Source: Planctomyces sp. SH-PL14 (lineage in GTDB: Bacteria; Planctomycetota; Planctomycetia; Planctomycetales; Planctomycetaceae). Taken from it: a DNA stretch of 64,000 bases. A program made the position numbers and the translations under genes. Positions 1-8,942 of the stretch are shown one piece after another (the first letter of the stretch is position 1; each line of letters begins with the position of its first letter). The stretch spans positions 6,094,001-6,158,000 of the forward strand of contig NZ_CP011270.1 in the NCBI RefSeq assembly GCF_001610835.1, written 5' to 3'. Under the pieces are notes generated by a model. The model was not told where the DNA came from, made no database searches, and was given only the letters and a program-made list of their open reading frames with translations.

Positions 1-117
1 ACGCAGGGGCGATTCTGACGAGTCGCTGCCGATTTGCACCTCTGAAGGGGAACCTCCAGTCGGCGGGGGGATTGGCCGAGGCGGGGGTGGTGAGGGCAAA
101 GTCTCTCGTCGCGCTGG

Positions 118-466
118 CTCGAACCGCGTCCTTGCCGGCGCAGCGTCTTAGCTCAAACCCAACGTGCCACGGCAACTGGGGTCAGGGGTCAAGAAAACAA
201 CACAGGCCCCCTTGCCGCCGGAGGCGCTTCCATGGGGAACCGTGGGACACAACGAGCGTCCCCTTTGTGGTACCAGCACTGAGGACTCCCTCAACCGACA
301 CCGGTTGCCTTGCACTCCCCGCGTCATAGGTGAGGGGGCATCCGGCGCGGTGTCCGCGCTTGGACACGATCTCCTTCAGACATCTTCCGACGGCCAGGCC
401 TCCGGCGGGCAAGGGGGTGTGACCCCCTTGCATCCCCTCACCAGGGGCTGGGCCCCTGGACCCCGG
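118..466 (+). repeat. R300 dispersed repeat, copy A (F orientation, near complete)
   Basis: This is one of 14 copies of a roughly 300 bp intergenic repeat in the window. In F orientation the order is: a left end with CTCGAAC, CCTTGCCGG and AGCTCAAACCCAACGTGCC; stem-loop 1 closed by CCCCTTGCCGCCGGAGGC; a core with GAGGAACCGTGGGACACAACG and GTGTCC/GGACAC arms; then GCCTCCGGCGGGCAAGGGG, stem-loop 2, and a right end with a CCAGGGG/CCCCTGG hairpin and CCCCGG. GCCGCCGGAGGC on the left and GCCTCCGGCGGG on the right form an internal inverted repeat. Copy A has a long A-rich loop in stem 1 (AAGAAAACAACACAG) and a perfect stem 2 (GCAAGGGGGT/ACCCCCTTGC). It lies 45 bp beyond the stop of the neighbouring minus-strand gene. 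Confidence 0.93.
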
Positions 467-511
467 TTCGGCTGGGCACGGATGTGAGGCCCCTGCAACG
501 GTCGCTTTGGA

Positions 512-874
512 TCAACGAGAGATGCGCTGAACCGAATACGAACCGGACGACGACGGCGACCACTCCCTCACCGTATGAGGCGTCGGCAGGAGCGGCGGCT
601 CGGCGATGAACGTATCCAGCCGCCGCTCGACCAGAGTCTTGGTCGCATCCGCCTGCCGCGCACGCTCGATCCGGATCACACGGCTCCGGTATCCATAAAA
701 CAGCAACCCGATCGCCCCCGCGCTGCCCGAGAGCAGCTCCAGGGGCTCGGGGAGCGGGTCCCCCAGACTCATCCCGACCAGGACGCTGGAGACCAGCGCA
801 ATACTGAAACGGGAGACCAACGGGCCGTCCGGGGCGCCATCGGCAGCGGCATGGGACGAGGCGGTTGAGATCAT
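512..874 (-). CDS. small two-helix membrane protein, unknown function
   Basis: The product has 120 residues. An N-terminal hydrophilic stretch is followed by two hydrophobic segments at about residues 19-40 and 45-63. A basic, coiled-coil-like stretch (RIERARQADATKTLVERRL) follows, and the C-terminus is cytoplasm-like. The ATG at 874 has a purine-rich GAGGAAG about 8 bases upstream. I recognise no family. Two short hairpin helices followed by a charged helix fit a small inner-membrane protein. It stands alone, with an R300 repeat directly beyond its stop and a long apparently empty stretch upstream. Confidence 0.6.
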   Translation of the reverse strand: MISTASSHAAADGAPDGPLVSRFSIALVSSVLVGMSLGDPLPEPLELLSGSAGAIGLLFYGYRSRVIRIERARQADATKTLVERRLDTFIAEPPLLPTPHTVREWSPSSSGSYSVQRISR

Positions 875-1778
875 GGACTTCCTCTTCGGGGGGCAGGGGG
901 AAGGGGGCGGGCGGGGCGGAACATCGGCGCGGAACGCAGGGACGGCGCAGCGAAGGAGACAGGCCGGCGATGCTCACCGGTCTCTTCGAACGCGGAATCT
1001 GGGCTGGCCGTCGGCGCGCAACGGGAGCGCCGGCACGATTCTCATCGGACTTCAGGAATCCTGGGACAGGGCCGCGGGCCGGTCACCAGCGATCAGGGGG
1101 ATTCGGATCCTTCCGAAATCGGCACGGTCTCCCTCGCCACGGCACAGAGTCCGCGGTCGGCGAGAAAGGAGGCCGGCGGGTCAAACGCGATCCAGGTTCG
1201 CTCCTTGAACGGGATGGCAGGACGATCGCAACGACCGTCGCCCGGGTGGAGGCTGTCGGCATGCAGCCTGACGACAGGAATGAGCGATCGGAATCAGGCC
1301 CACTCCGTCCCCGAGCGGAAACCTCTCAGGATTTCCGTCGGCTTTCCCTTGCTTCAAGGAGAACACCTCCAACGTAGATCCTGTTTGAAGTCGATGTCGC
1401 GGCGTCTAGCACAATTCTTCAAACCGGGCCAAAAAATCCCTCCAGAATTTCCCGGAGGTTCCGGGTCTTTACGGATTCCCCGGCTCGCACGAGTGAAGGT
1501 TGGAGAGTCGGCCGTCACCTCCTCCCGGCCGATGTCTGGGCCCGGGGCGTGAAGGAGCCGCCGCGGATGCCTGCCGACGACCTGCCGGAGGGGCCACCGG
1601 CGAGGGATCGGCAACTCCGAATCCATCGACGCGGGGTGCCGCTCCTCTGGGCAGCGGTGCTGAAAAGAGGGGGGACGGCGGACAGCCCCGGCGTCTGCGG
1701 CGAGAAGAATTGCAGGGTTCCGGGAATGTTCCTCCGGCGGCGCGGGGTTTGCTTCTCGCGAGGGCGACCCTTTGGAGT
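875..1778. other. 900-base stretch without a recognisable gene
   Basis: Open frames on both strands here lack hydrophobic cores, known motifs and a plausible ribosome site, and look like the long random frames expected in GC-rich DNA. I see no R300 copy and no tRNA-like fold. The only local structure is a run of A/T-rich sequence around 1405-1450. The stretch could hold the promoter of the minus gene ending at 874 and a decayed gene. Confidence 0.5.
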
Positions 1779-1958
1779 ATGGGAATGAATTGGCGAGTCC
1801 TGACCTGCGGAATCCTGCTCGGCCTGATGGTCTGCCGGGTCGACACGCGGCTCGGCGCCCCCTCTCCGACCTGCATTGAGATCAAGATCGACGAATCGCT
1901 GTTCCAGGGCGATCCGCTGGACCCCGCCCCGGTCTATGACCTGTGGATGTGGGTCTGA
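1779..1958 (+). CDS. small exported protein, unknown function
   Basis: The product has 59 residues. The N-terminus looks like a signal peptide: a basic start, then the hydrophobic stretch LTCGILLGLMVC at residues 8-19. The rest is acidic and aromatic (ending YDLWMWV). GGAG lies a few bases before the ATG at 1779. The same frame is open further upstream, but the signal-like start argues for this ATG. No family is recognised. It precedes the acyltransferase gene by about 240 bases and could share its transcript. A chance frame cannot be excluded. Confidence 0.45.
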   Translation: MGMNWRVLTCGILLGLMVCRVDTRLGAPSPTCIEIKIDESLFQGDPLDPAPVYDLWMWV

Positions 1959-2197
1959 CGAGGCCTGGGGCCCGGCTTCTTCCGGAGCCCCGCTGTTCTG
2001 TCTTCCGCAGTCGCGGGGGCCGCCTGTTCTCGCGATTCTCCGACCGGATTCCGTCGTCAACGCCCCGAGGAGGCGAACCGCTCCCCCGACGGCCAGCTCG
2101 TTCTTGCCAAGGGTGGAAGGCCGGGGTATGACAAACGCGGGTCCACCGATGCCGACGGCCGACTCCAGGCATACCCGGTCTCCGCGCGCAGGAACCA

Positions 2198-4174
2198 GTG
2201 ACCTACCGCCCTGACATCGACGGCTTGCGGGCAATCGCCGTTCTTCCTGTCCTCCTGTTTCATGCCAAGCTCGGCTTTACGGGGGGGTATGTTGGCGTCG
2301 ACGTCTTCTTTGTCATTTCCGGGTATCTGATTACGTCCCTGATCCTGGCGGACCTTCGCCAGGACCGGTTCAGCTTCCTGACGTTCTGGGAACGCCGCGT
2401 CCGCCGGATCCTCCCGGCTCTGGCGGTGATGATTGTCGCGACCGTCGCCCTCGCCTGGCCGATCATGCTGCCGGACGACTTCAAGGAACTGTCGGCGTTC
2501 GTCGCCGCGCAGGCGGTCCTGGGGGCGAACTTTCTCTCCTGGGCGCGGACCGGGTACTTCGGCGGGACCGCGGAGACGAAGCCGCTCCTGCATCTGTGGT
2601 CGCTCGCCATTGAGGAGCAGTTCTACCTGCTCCTGCCGATCGTGGTCGCCCTCGTGTGGGGCCGCCGTCCCAGGGCGGTCGGCCCGGTCCTGGCGGCCTT
2701 CGCGGTCGCGACCTTCGGAGTCAGCGTGTTCCTGACGCACCTCGACCGGGGGGCGAGCTACTTCCTGATGCCGAGCCGGGCCTGGGAACTGCTCGCCGGC
2801 TCGCTGCTGTGCTTTGTGCCCGCCCCCTCGACGTCGCGACGGTGGCTGTCGGAAACGGCCGCGGCCATCGGGCTGGCGGCCATTGCCGTTTCGGCCTGGA
2901 CCTACTCTCCCTCGACTCGCTTTCCCGGTGTCGCGGCGCTTGTGCCGTGCCTGGGGACGGTCGCCCTGATCTGGAGCGGGGCCGATCCGCGGAACCTCGT
3001 GCGGCGGCTGCTGGCGTGGGCTCCCTTCCGGGGGATCGGGTTGATCTCGTACTCCCTGTATCTCTGGCACTGGCCGCTCCTGGCGCTCGCCCGGTACTAC
3101 GCCCTCGAACGGCCCGAGCCCGCCGTTCGCGCGGCGGTCCTGGGGGTGAGCGTTGTGGCGGCGATTGCCTCGTACTTCTTCGTCGAGCTGCCGTTCCGTC
3201 ATCGCCGGGTCTTTGCGACGCGGCGCTCCGTCCTGCTGGCCGGCGCGGGTTGCCTCGCCACGATGATCGCCGCGAGCCTGACGGTGATCGGGTTGGGGGG
3301 GCTTCCGGGACGGTTCCCGCCGCAGGTGGTGGCTTACGCGAACGGCATTGGCGACACCGAGTTTCTCTGGGACCAGGGGCGGGGGGACATCGAGCGGGAC
3401 GACCTGTTCGAGATCGTTCCGGAGTACCGCAGTCAGCCGGTGCACCTGCTGGTCTGGGGGGACAGCCACGCGAAGTCCATCGTCCCGATGATCCGGACGC
3501 TCTGTCGCGAGCACGGCAAGCGGGGGGTGGCGGCGACCTGTGCTTCGACCGCTCCGGTCCTCGATTACGTGAGCGACAATCCGTATTCGCTGCGGGAGCA
3601 GGCGCCGGCGTACAACCGCGCGGTCGTCGAGTACGTCGAGCGGAACCGGGTGCCGAATGTCCTCCTGGCGGCGTTCTGGGGGACGTACCCCGTCGCCTTC
3701 GACCCGGCGAACCCGAACGCGGACGAGATCCAGTGTCCGCTGGACGAGGGGCTCATGAAGACCGTCCAGCAACTCCAGGCGGCGGGGGCGCGGGTGTGGA
3801 TCATGCGGCAGATCCCGACCTACATGGCGAACGTGCCGCAGGTGCTGGCGATTGCGGCCCTGAAGGGGGAACCGCCGCATCAGGTCGACCATCCGCTGCA
3901 GTGGCACCGCGACTGGCTGGTCCGGCACGACGCCCTGTTTGACACGCTGGAGACGAAGGGCGTGGTCAGCCTCGATCCCGTCGACCTGCTGCTCGACAAC
4001 GAGTCTTACTGCCGGAATGAGAGCGGGGGGCATTCGCTGTACAGCGACGCGTACCACCTGTCGATCCGGGGGGCGGAATACATCCGGCCGCTGTTTGAGC
4101 CGATTTTCCAGGAGCCGGCGGTGGCCGAGGGGAGCCGGAGCGGCGCTCGGCGAGCGACGGCGATCACAAATTGA
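2198..4174 (+). CDS. OafA/YrhL-like membrane acyltransferase with C-terminal SGNH domain
   Basis: The 658-residue product is expected to transfer acyl (often acetyl) groups onto a cell-surface glycan from the cytoplasmic membrane. Residues 1 to about 345 form the acyltransferase-3 domain with many transmembrane helices. It begins with the family signature IDGLRAIAVLPVLLFH, in which R11 and H22 make the conserved R-x10-H. The C-terminal half is a periplasmic SGNH-type domain with a GDSH block (G421, S423, H424) and D617/H620 in DAYHLS as likely catalytic partners. The start is GTG at 2198 with an AGGAA upstream. This two-domain layout is standard for O-antigen or peptidoglycan O-acetyltransferases. 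The substrate cannot be read from the sequence. Confidence 0.93.
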   Translation: MTYRPDIDGLRAIAVLPVLLFHAKLGFTGGYVGVDVFFVISGYLITSLILADLRQDRFSFLTFWERRVRRILPALAVMIVATVALAWPIMLPDDFKELSAFVAAQAVLGANFLSWARTGYFGGTAETKPLLHLWSLAIEEQFYLLLPIVVALVWGRRPRAVGPVLAAFAVATFGVSVFLTHLDRGASYFLMPSRAWELLAGSLLCFVPAPSTSRRWLSETAAAIGLAAIAVSAWTYSPSTRFPGVAALVPCLGTVALIWSGADPRNLVRRLLAWAPFRGIGLISYSLYLWHWPLLALARYYALERPEPAVRAAVLGVSVVAAIASYFFVELPFRHRRVFATRRSVLLAGAGCLATMIAASLTVIGLGGLPGRFPPQVVAYANGIGDTEFLWDQGRGDIERDDLFEIVPEYRSQPVHLLVWGDSHAKSIVPMIRTLCREHGKRGVAATCASTAPVLDYVSDNPYSLREQAPAYNRAVVEYVERNRVPNVLLAAFWGTYPVAFDPANPNADEIQCPLDEGLMKTVQQLQAAGARVWIMRQIPTYMANVPQVLAIAALKGEPPHQVDHPLQWHRDWLVRHDALFDTLETKGVVSLDPVDLLLDNESYCRNESGGHSLYSDAYHLSIRGAEYIRPLFEPIFQEPAVAEGSRSGARRATAITN

Positions 4175-4204
4175 GAGCTGGGGGCAATCGCTCCGTTACA
4201 CCTG

Positions 4205-4364
4205 ACCGCTGGCTTTGGAATCCGCGCGGGTTGATGTGGCGGCATACGGCACGGTGTCCGCGCTTGGACACGCGCTCCTTCAGAGAGATCGAGACGAGAG
4301 GGCCTCCGGCGGGCAAAGGGGATTCTCCCCTCTGCACTCCCTGACCAGGGTGCCCCTGGACCCG
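4205..4364 (+). repeat. R300 repeat, copy B (F, left half missing)
   Basis: Only the right half is present: the GGTGTCCGCGCTTGGACAC hairpin, GCCTCCGGCGGGCAAAGGGG, stem 2 (AAAGGGGA/TCCCCTCT) and the CCAGGGTGCCCCTGG end. It is followed directly by the accessory module at 4365-4432. It sits between the acyltransferase gene and ychF, both on the plus strand, so its presumed RNA strand is antisense to them. Confidence 0.88.
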
Positions 4365-4432
4365 ATGAGGGCCAAATGACCCTGCGTTGCGCCGCTCTAC
4401 CTTCCGCCTGAACCCCTTCCGCCTCCCTCACA
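4365..4432 (-). repeat. R300-associated accessory module (CGGAAGG type)
   Basis: Its reverse complement matches 52580-52655 closely over about 70 bases, including GGCGGAAGGGGTTCAGGC, GGAAGGTAGAGC, CGCAACGCAGG and TCATTTGGCCCT. Shorter versions lie at 5597-5640 and 60596-60640. In all four places it abuts the right end of an R300 copy, so it is part of, or a preferred neighbour of, that element. Confidence 0.85.
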
Positions 4433-4504
4433 CGCTGGGAATTTTCATGCTGGTCGCGATACTTCCCGTTTTCCCTTTGAGTTTTGTCCGGAAAGCGTAC
4501 GGTC

Positions 4505-5596
4505 ATGGAAGCGGGAATCGTCGGTCTCCCGAACGTCGGCAAAAGCAGCCTCTTCAACGCGGTCACCTGCACACAGGCCGCTCAGGCCGCCAACTACCCC
4601 TTCTGCACCATCGAGCCCAATGAGGGCATGGTCAGCGTCCCGGACGACCGCCTCGACCGGATCGCCGCCTACTTCAAGCCCCAGAAGATCATCCCCGCCC
4701 AGATCAAACTGGTCGACATCGCCGGCATCGTCAAAGGGGCCAGCGAAGGGGAAGGACTCGGGAACAAGTTCCTGAGCCACATCCGCGAAGTCGACGCCAT
4801 CGTCCAGGTGGTCCGCTGCTTTGCCGATCCGGACGTGATCCACGTCGCGGGCAAAGTCGACCCGGTCTCCGATATGGAGGTCATCGATACCGAGCTGATG
4901 CTGGCGGACATGCAGGTCCTGGAGAACACGCTTCCCAAGATCCAGCGGACCGCCAAGTCGGGCGACAAGGACGCCAAGCTGCGGGTCGAGATCATCGAGA
5001 AGTGCCTGGCCCGGCTCAACGCCGGGCAGCCGATCCGGGGTGGTGAGTTCGATCCGGCGGAGCTGAAGATCATTGCTCAGTACGGGTTCATGACCGCGAA
5101 GCCGATCCTGTATGTCGCGAACGTGGACGATACGGATGTGCTGGGCGAGGGGGACCTGGTGAAGCGGGTTCGGGAGTTTGCGGAGAAGCGCGGGGCGGAC
5201 GTTGTTCCGGTGTGTGCGAAGTTTGAGTCGGAGCTGGCGGAGCTGGATCCGCCGGACCGGAAGGAGATGCTGGAGTCGGTGGGGTTGAAGGAGCCGGCGT
5301 TGTCGGCTCTGGCGCGGGCCGTGTATCACACGCTGGGGCAGCAGAGCTACTTCACCGCCGGCGAGAAGGAAGTCCGGGCTTGGACGGTTCCGGTGGGGGC
5401 GACGGCGCCGCAGGGGGCGGGGGTGATTCACACGGACTTTGAGCGGGGGTTCATCCGGGCGGAGGTTTATGCGCTGGATGATCTGGAGGCGCACAAGTCG
5501 GAGTCGGCGATTCGTGCGGCGGGCAAGCTGCGGGTGGAGGGGAAGTCGTATGTGATGAAGGATGGGGATATCTGTCACTTCTTGTTCAATGTTTAG
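4505..5596 (+). CDS. ychF: YchF/Obg-family ribosome-associated ATPase
   Basis: The 363-residue product has the exact length of the E. coli homologue. The P-loop is GLPNVGKSS at residues 7-15, and the switch region reads [21 protein letters not shown]. The C-terminal TGS-like domain contains [10 protein letters not shown] and ends [10 protein letters not shown], as is typical. YchF binds ATP more readily than GTP, associates with ribosomes and affects stress responses. The ATG at 4505 was chosen over an in-frame TTG at 4484 because it matches the family N-terminus. R300 repeats lie on both sides, so it is probably transcribed alone. Confidence 0.97.
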   Translation: MEAGIVGLPNVGKSSLFNAVTCTQAAQAANYPFCTIEPNEGMVSVPDDRLDRIAAYFKPQKIIPAQIKLVDIAGIVKGASEGEGLGNKFLSHIREVDAIVQVVRCFADPDVIHVAGKVDPVSDMEVIDTELMLADMQVLENTLPKIQRTAKSGDKDAKLRVEIIEKCLARLNAGQPIRGGEFDPAELKIIAQYGFMTAKPILYVANVDDTDVLGEGDLVKRVREFAEKRGADVVPVCAKFESELAELDPPDRKEMLESVGLKEPALSALARAVYHTLGQQSYFTAGEKEVRAWTVPVGATAPQGAGVIHTDFERGFIRAEVYALDDLEAHKSESAIRAAGKLRVEGKSYVMKDGDICHFLFNV

Positions 5597-5640
5597 GCGG
5601 TAGGCGGAAGGCTGAAGACGGAAGGTAGAGGAGCTCCCGC
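5597..5640 (+). repeat. R300-associated accessory module
   Basis: The motif GGCGGAAGGCTGAAGACGG followed by GAAGGTAGAGG starts right after the ychF stop codon and precedes the right end of R300 copy C. It is closest to the copy at 60596, with which it also shares the linker TTTTTCACCGGG. Confidence 0.8.
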
Positions 5641-5651
5641 TCCGTTTTTCA

Positions 5652-5938
5652 CCGGGGTCCAGGGGGTACCCCTGGTGGGGAGTGCAGAGGGGCAACGCCC
5701 CTTTGCCCGCCGGAGGCCTGGCCTGGCTCGATCTCCCTGAAGGAGCGCGTGTCCAAGCGCGGCCACCGTGCCGTATGCCCCCCTCACCAACCCGCGGGGA
5801 TTGCAGGGCGAGCGGTGAGTCCTCAACGCCGGGACCACAAAGGGGACGTCCGTTGTGTCCCACGGTTCCTCATGGAAATGCCTCCGGCGGCAAGGGGGCG
5901 TGGCCCCCTTGACCCCGGCTGGCGAGTGACGTCGGGCC
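5652..5938 (-). repeat. R300 repeat, copy C (R orientation, subfamily 2)
   Basis: A near-complete copy in reverse orientation. Stem 1 is CAAGGGGGC/GCCCCCTTG with loop GTG. Stem 2 is GCAGAGGGGC/GCCCCTTTGC with one G-U pair. The end hairpin is a perfect CCAGGGG/CCCCTGG around GTA. Its far end (GGCTGGCGAGTGACGTCGGG, then CGCCCGTCCGCCGGG) differs from most copies but resembles copy L, so C and L form a subfamily. It lies downstream of ychF. Confidence 0.92.
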
Positions 5939-6069
5939 AGTATCGGGCGCCCGTCCGCCGGGCGCGATGTTCGAACAATTGACGGGCGCGTTCTTCCCTT
6001 TTGCCTTGGCGGCGATTGAGATACGCCCTGCCAACCCAATTTCACGTTCACCACCAGGAGCCCGTCACG

Positions 6070-6687
6070 ATGGCCAAGAAGAAGGCCGTGGAAAAGAAGA
6101 CCGCCAGCAAACCCGTCCCCGCCCCGGCCGGGCCGCTGCCGCGGATCGTCATGCGGACCGGCGAAGCCCTCGTCGAAGTCGAAGACGGACCGGGCTACCT
6201 CGCCGCTGAGCCGGAAGTCGTCATCGGGGAACTCGACGGACCTGTCGGCTACGCCATCGCCAACCTGCTCGGCGACCAGATCAAGGGACACTCCCGCGTC
6301 TTCGCCATCCTGAACTGCGACTGCCAGGTCCGGCCGACGACCATCATGGTCTCCAAGGTCACGGTCAACAACGAGAAGTACACCAACATCCTGATGGGCT
6401 CCGTCCAGGCGGGCATCGCCAATGGCGTCCTCGATGCCGTCCGCGCCGGCGACATCCCGAAGGAGAAGGCCGACGACCTCGGCATCATCGTCTCCGTCTG
6501 GCTCGATCCGTCGGTCACCAAGGAGAAGAAGGTCGACCACGAGAAGCTCTTCGAGACGCAGCGGGCGGCGGTCGCCAAGGCGCTCGGCAAGGCGATGCGC
6601 GGCGAACCGAAGATCGACTGGCTCCTTGAGAACCAGAACAAGATCACCCACTGCTTCCACGAGCTGGGGATGAAGGGGGATCTGTAG
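6070..6687 (+). CDS. formaldehyde-activating enzyme (Fae) homologue lacking the usual catalytic His
   Basis: The product has 205 residues. True Fae (about 170 residues) condenses formaldehyde with tetrahydromethanopterin. Here a Lys/Pro/Ala-rich extension of about 28 residues precedes a Fae-like domain: GEALVEVEDG, RPTTIMVSKVTVNN (Fae: KPNTLMFNKVTIND) and GIANGVLDAVRAGDIPKEKADDL (Fae: [23 protein letters not shown]). By my alignment the conserved active-site His of Fae falls on Glu47. So this may be one of the Fae-like paralogues of planctomycetes and not a true Fae. AGGAG at 6055-6059 supports the ATG at 6070. No other C1-transfer gene is adjacent. Confidence 0.82.
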   Translation: MAKKKAVEKKTASKPVPAPAGPLPRIVMRTGEALVEVEDGPGYLAAEPEVVIGELDGPVGYAIANLLGDQIKGHSRVFAILNCDCQVRPTTIMVSKVTVNNEKYTNILMGSVQAGIANGVLDAVRAGDIPKEKADDLGIIVSVWLDPSVTKEKKVDHEKLFETQRAAVAKALGKAMRGEPKIDWLLENQNKITHCFHELGMKGDL

Positions 6688-6740
6688 GACGAGGGTCTGG
6701 GGACTCGAGTCTAGGGATCGGAAGGGGAGCGCGAGGTTCT

Positions 6741-7853
6741 GTGAGCGACGAGAGTGATATCCAAGCGGCGGAAGGAGAGGAGTCTCTCCCTTCCGCCTTC
6801 GGCCTTCCGCCTGATGTGGCCCCCGCCGAGGCGGACGAAATTGAGCCCTCCGGGTCCGACGACCTCGGCGCGGAGCCGGTGCTCGTGACCGTCGAGGCGC
6901 GGGCGCATGGGTGGCGGGTCGACCACTATCTCTCGCGGATGTTCCCGAACTACAGCCGCGTCCTCTTCCAGCGGGCCATCGAAGAGCAGACCGTGATGGT
7001 CAACGGCCTTCCCGTGAAGGCCGCGCGGCGGCTGCGGGTCAACGACCGGCTGTCGATCCAGCTCCCCTCGGAGCCGGACAACAACCTGCAGCCGGAAGAC
7101 ATCCCGATCGAGGTCCTCTTCGAGGACGACGCGATCGCGATCATCAACAAGCCGGCCGACATGGTCACCCACCCCGGCAAGGGGAACTTCCGCGGCACTC
7201 TCGCCGCCGCGGTCCAGTTCCACTTCGACCAGCTCAGCTCCGTGGCGGGGCAGCTCCGGCCGGGGATCGTCCACCGCCTCGACCGGGACACCACCGGCGT
7301 CATCATCATCGCCAAGGACAACCAGGTCCATAACCGCCTGACGCGGCAGTTCGAGCAGCGGGAGGTGAAGAAGGAGTACCACGCGATCGTCCGGGGGACC
7401 GTTCCCCGGGACGCGGACTACATCCGGACGCACCTCAAGCCGCATCCCCGGCAGCACGAGCGGATGATCGTCTGCGGTCCGGACGACAACGCCCGCGAGG
7501 CGGTGACGTTCTACGAGGTGATCGAGCGGTTCCGCGGATTCACCTATGTGCGGCTGCGGCCCGAGACCGGACGGACGCATCAGCTCCGCGTCCACATGCA
7601 GTCGCTGCGGTGTCCGATCGTGGCGGACCGGATGTACGGCGGGAGCGACCGGCTTCTTCTTTCGGAGTTGGTTGCGGCGGAGGATCGCGTCGGACAAGAT
7701 GCCGAACTGGTCCATCGCCAGGCGCTGCATGCCCGCCGCATCCAGTTCCGACACCCCGCGACGGACCAGTCGCTGCAGTTCGAAGCCCCCCTGCCGGTCG
7801 ACATGCAGCAGACGCTCGATGCCCTCCGCCACCATCGAAAGCTGCCGTCATGA
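6741..7853 (+). CDS. RluA-family rRNA pseudouridine synthase (RluC/RluD-like)
   Basis: The product has 370 residues. It isomerises specific uridines in structured RNA, most likely 23S rRNA. An S4 RNA-binding domain lies at about residues 55-110 (WRVDHYLSRMFPNYSRVLF). It is followed by the catalytic domain with HRLDRDTTG at 178-186, where D181 is the nucleophile, and RPETGRTHQLRVHM near residue 275. The start is GTG at 6741. The acidic N-terminal extension (residues 1-52) is unusual: the DNA encoding residues 16-26 resembles the CGGAAGG accessory module found elsewhere in the window. The stop overlaps the next gene by 4 bases (ATGA), so the two are co-translated. Confidence 0.95.
   Translation: MSDESDIQAAEGEESLPSAFGLPPDVAPAEADEIEPSGSDDLGAEPVLVTVEARAHGWRVDHYLSRMFPNYSRVLFQRAIEEQTVMVNGLPVKAARRLRVNDRLSIQLPSEPDNNLQPEDIPIEVLFEDDAIAIINKPADMVTHPGKGNFRGTLAAAVQFHFDQLSSVAGQLRPGIVHRLDRDTTGVIIIAKDNQVHNRLTRQFEQREVKKEYHAIVRGTVPRDADYIRTHLKPHPRQHERMIVCGPDDNAREAVTFYEVIERFRGFTYVRLRPETGRTHQLRVHMQSLRCPIVADRMYGGSDRLLLSELVAAEDRVGQDAELVHRQALHARRIQFRHPATDQSLQFEAPLPVDMQQTLDALRHHRKLPS
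6788..6816 (-). repeat. accessory-module-like sequence inside the pseudouridine synthase coding region
   Basis: CCTTCCGCCTTCGGCCTTCCGCCTG is nearly the reverse complement of the module beside R300 copies (for example 60596-60640). Here it is translated as part of the N-terminal extension of the RluA-family protein, before the S4 domain. Confidence 0.55.
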
Positions 7854-8725
7854 AACTCGCCAAGGTCCGTCTTGCCGACGGTGCCCGCCGCCTTGCCGCC
7901 ATTGAAGACCGGACTCTCAAGCTCCTCGACCTTTCTCAGGTCGAAAACATCCAGTGTCTTGCCGACATCCTGCATTCGCCCGACCCCGCGGGGCTCGCGC
8001 GGTTCCTGATCGATCCCCGCTCCGGATCGATCAAGTGTGACGAGGTGACCTTTCTCGCTCCCATCGACCGGCAGGAGGTGTGGGCGGCGGGGGTGACGTA
8101 CAAGCGGAGCCAGGTGGCGCGGATGGAGGAGTCGAAGGCGGGCGGGGGAGCCTCGCACTACGACAAGGTCTATACGGCGGACCGGCCGGAGATTTTCTTC
8201 AAGGCGACGCCGCACCGTGTTTCGGGGCCGGGGCAGCCGGTGCGTGTGCGGCATGACAGCCGGTGGTCGGTGCCGGAGCCGGAGTTCACGCTGGTGATCG
8301 ACCCGGCGGGGCGGATTGTGGGGTACACGATCGGGAACGACATGTCGGCCCGGGACATTGAGGGGGAGAACCCGCTGTATCTGCCGCAGGCCAAGGTTTA
8401 CAGCCAGTGTTGTGGTCTGGGCCCGGCGATCCAGATTGCCGAGGGGACGCTGAATCTCGCCGAGACGACGGTTGGTGTTGTGATCCAGCGGGGTGGCAAG
8501 AGCGTCTTTGAGGGCTCGACGACGCTGGCGCAGCTGCACCGGCAGTTGGCGGAGCTGGCGACGTGGCTGTACCGGGAGAACGAGTTTCCGTTTGGTGCGT
8601 TCCTGCTGACGGGGACGGGAGTGATTCCGCCGGACGACTTCACGCTCGAGAACGGGGATTCGGTGTCGATCACGATCAGCGGGATCGGGACGCTGACGAA
8701 TCCGGTGGTGAAGAACTCGCTGTAG
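7850..8725 (+). CDS. FAH-family enzyme, 2-dehydro-3-deoxy-D-arabinonate dehydratase-like
   Basis: The product has 291 residues. FAH-fold enzymes act on 2-oxo acids with a divalent metal. Likely ligands are E143 and E145 (EPEF) and D164 in GNDMSARD. The stretches RPEIFFKATPHR and ENPLYLPQAKVYSQCCGLGP closely resemble archaeal KdaD as I remember it, which dehydrates 2-keto-3-deoxy-arabinonate or -xylonate. The total length also fits. The ATG at 7850 overlaps the previous stop (ATGA). Pairing with an RNA-modifying enzyme looks like simple operon packing. The exact substrate is an inference, but the family assignment is firm. Confidence 0.88.
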   Translation: MKLAKVRLADGARRLAAIEDRTLKLLDLSQVENIQCLADILHSPDPAGLARFLIDPRSGSIKCDEVTFLAPIDRQEVWAAGVTYKRSQVARMEESKAGGGASHYDKVYTADRPEIFFKATPHRVSGPGQPVRVRHDSRWSVPEPEFTLVIDPAGRIVGYTIGNDMSARDIEGENPLYLPQAKVYSQCCGLGPAIQIAEGTLNLAETTVGVVIQRGGKSVFEGSTTLAQLHRQLAELATWLYRENEFPFGAFLLTGTGVIPPDDFTLENGDSVSITISGIGTLTNPVVKNSL

Positions 8726-8775
8726 GGGCTTGGAGCGCGGGTGAAAGCGGCCCGAGTGTCTGCGGCCGGGTTGTT

Positions 8776-8873
8776 AAACACCAAGACACCAAGGAAGTCA
8801 CCAAGAACACAAAGGTTCGATCTCGTCGATGAGATCCTTGGTGACCTTCGTGAATCTTGGTGTCCTGGTGTTT
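8776..8873. repeat. CACCAAG-type long inverted repeat
   Basis: The left arm starts AAACACCAAGACACCAAGG and the right arm ends CTTGGTGTCCTGGTGTTT. Together they form a long imperfect hairpin built from repeated CACCAAG units. It lies between the FAH gene and the BlaI promoter and probably ends transcription from the left. Confidence 0.8.
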
Positions 8874-8914
8874 CACTCTTCTCGACGCCCCTGCGGGACT
8901 GCCGGATTTCCTGC

Positions 8915-8942
8915 TTGACGCGGTCTACTATGTCGATAGTAT
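8915..8942 (+). promoter_or_regulatory. putative promoter of blaI
   Basis: TTGACG (8915-8920) and TAGTAT (8937-8942) are 16 bases apart. The -10 box lies inside the first dyad operator, which fits autorepression by BlaI. Confidence 0.6.

Noticed and set aside
2057-4057. A 666-residue frame opposite the OafA-like acyltransferase gene
   Set aside because: It is Arg/Pro/Asp-rich without fold-like pattern and is the antisense shadow of a clear gene.
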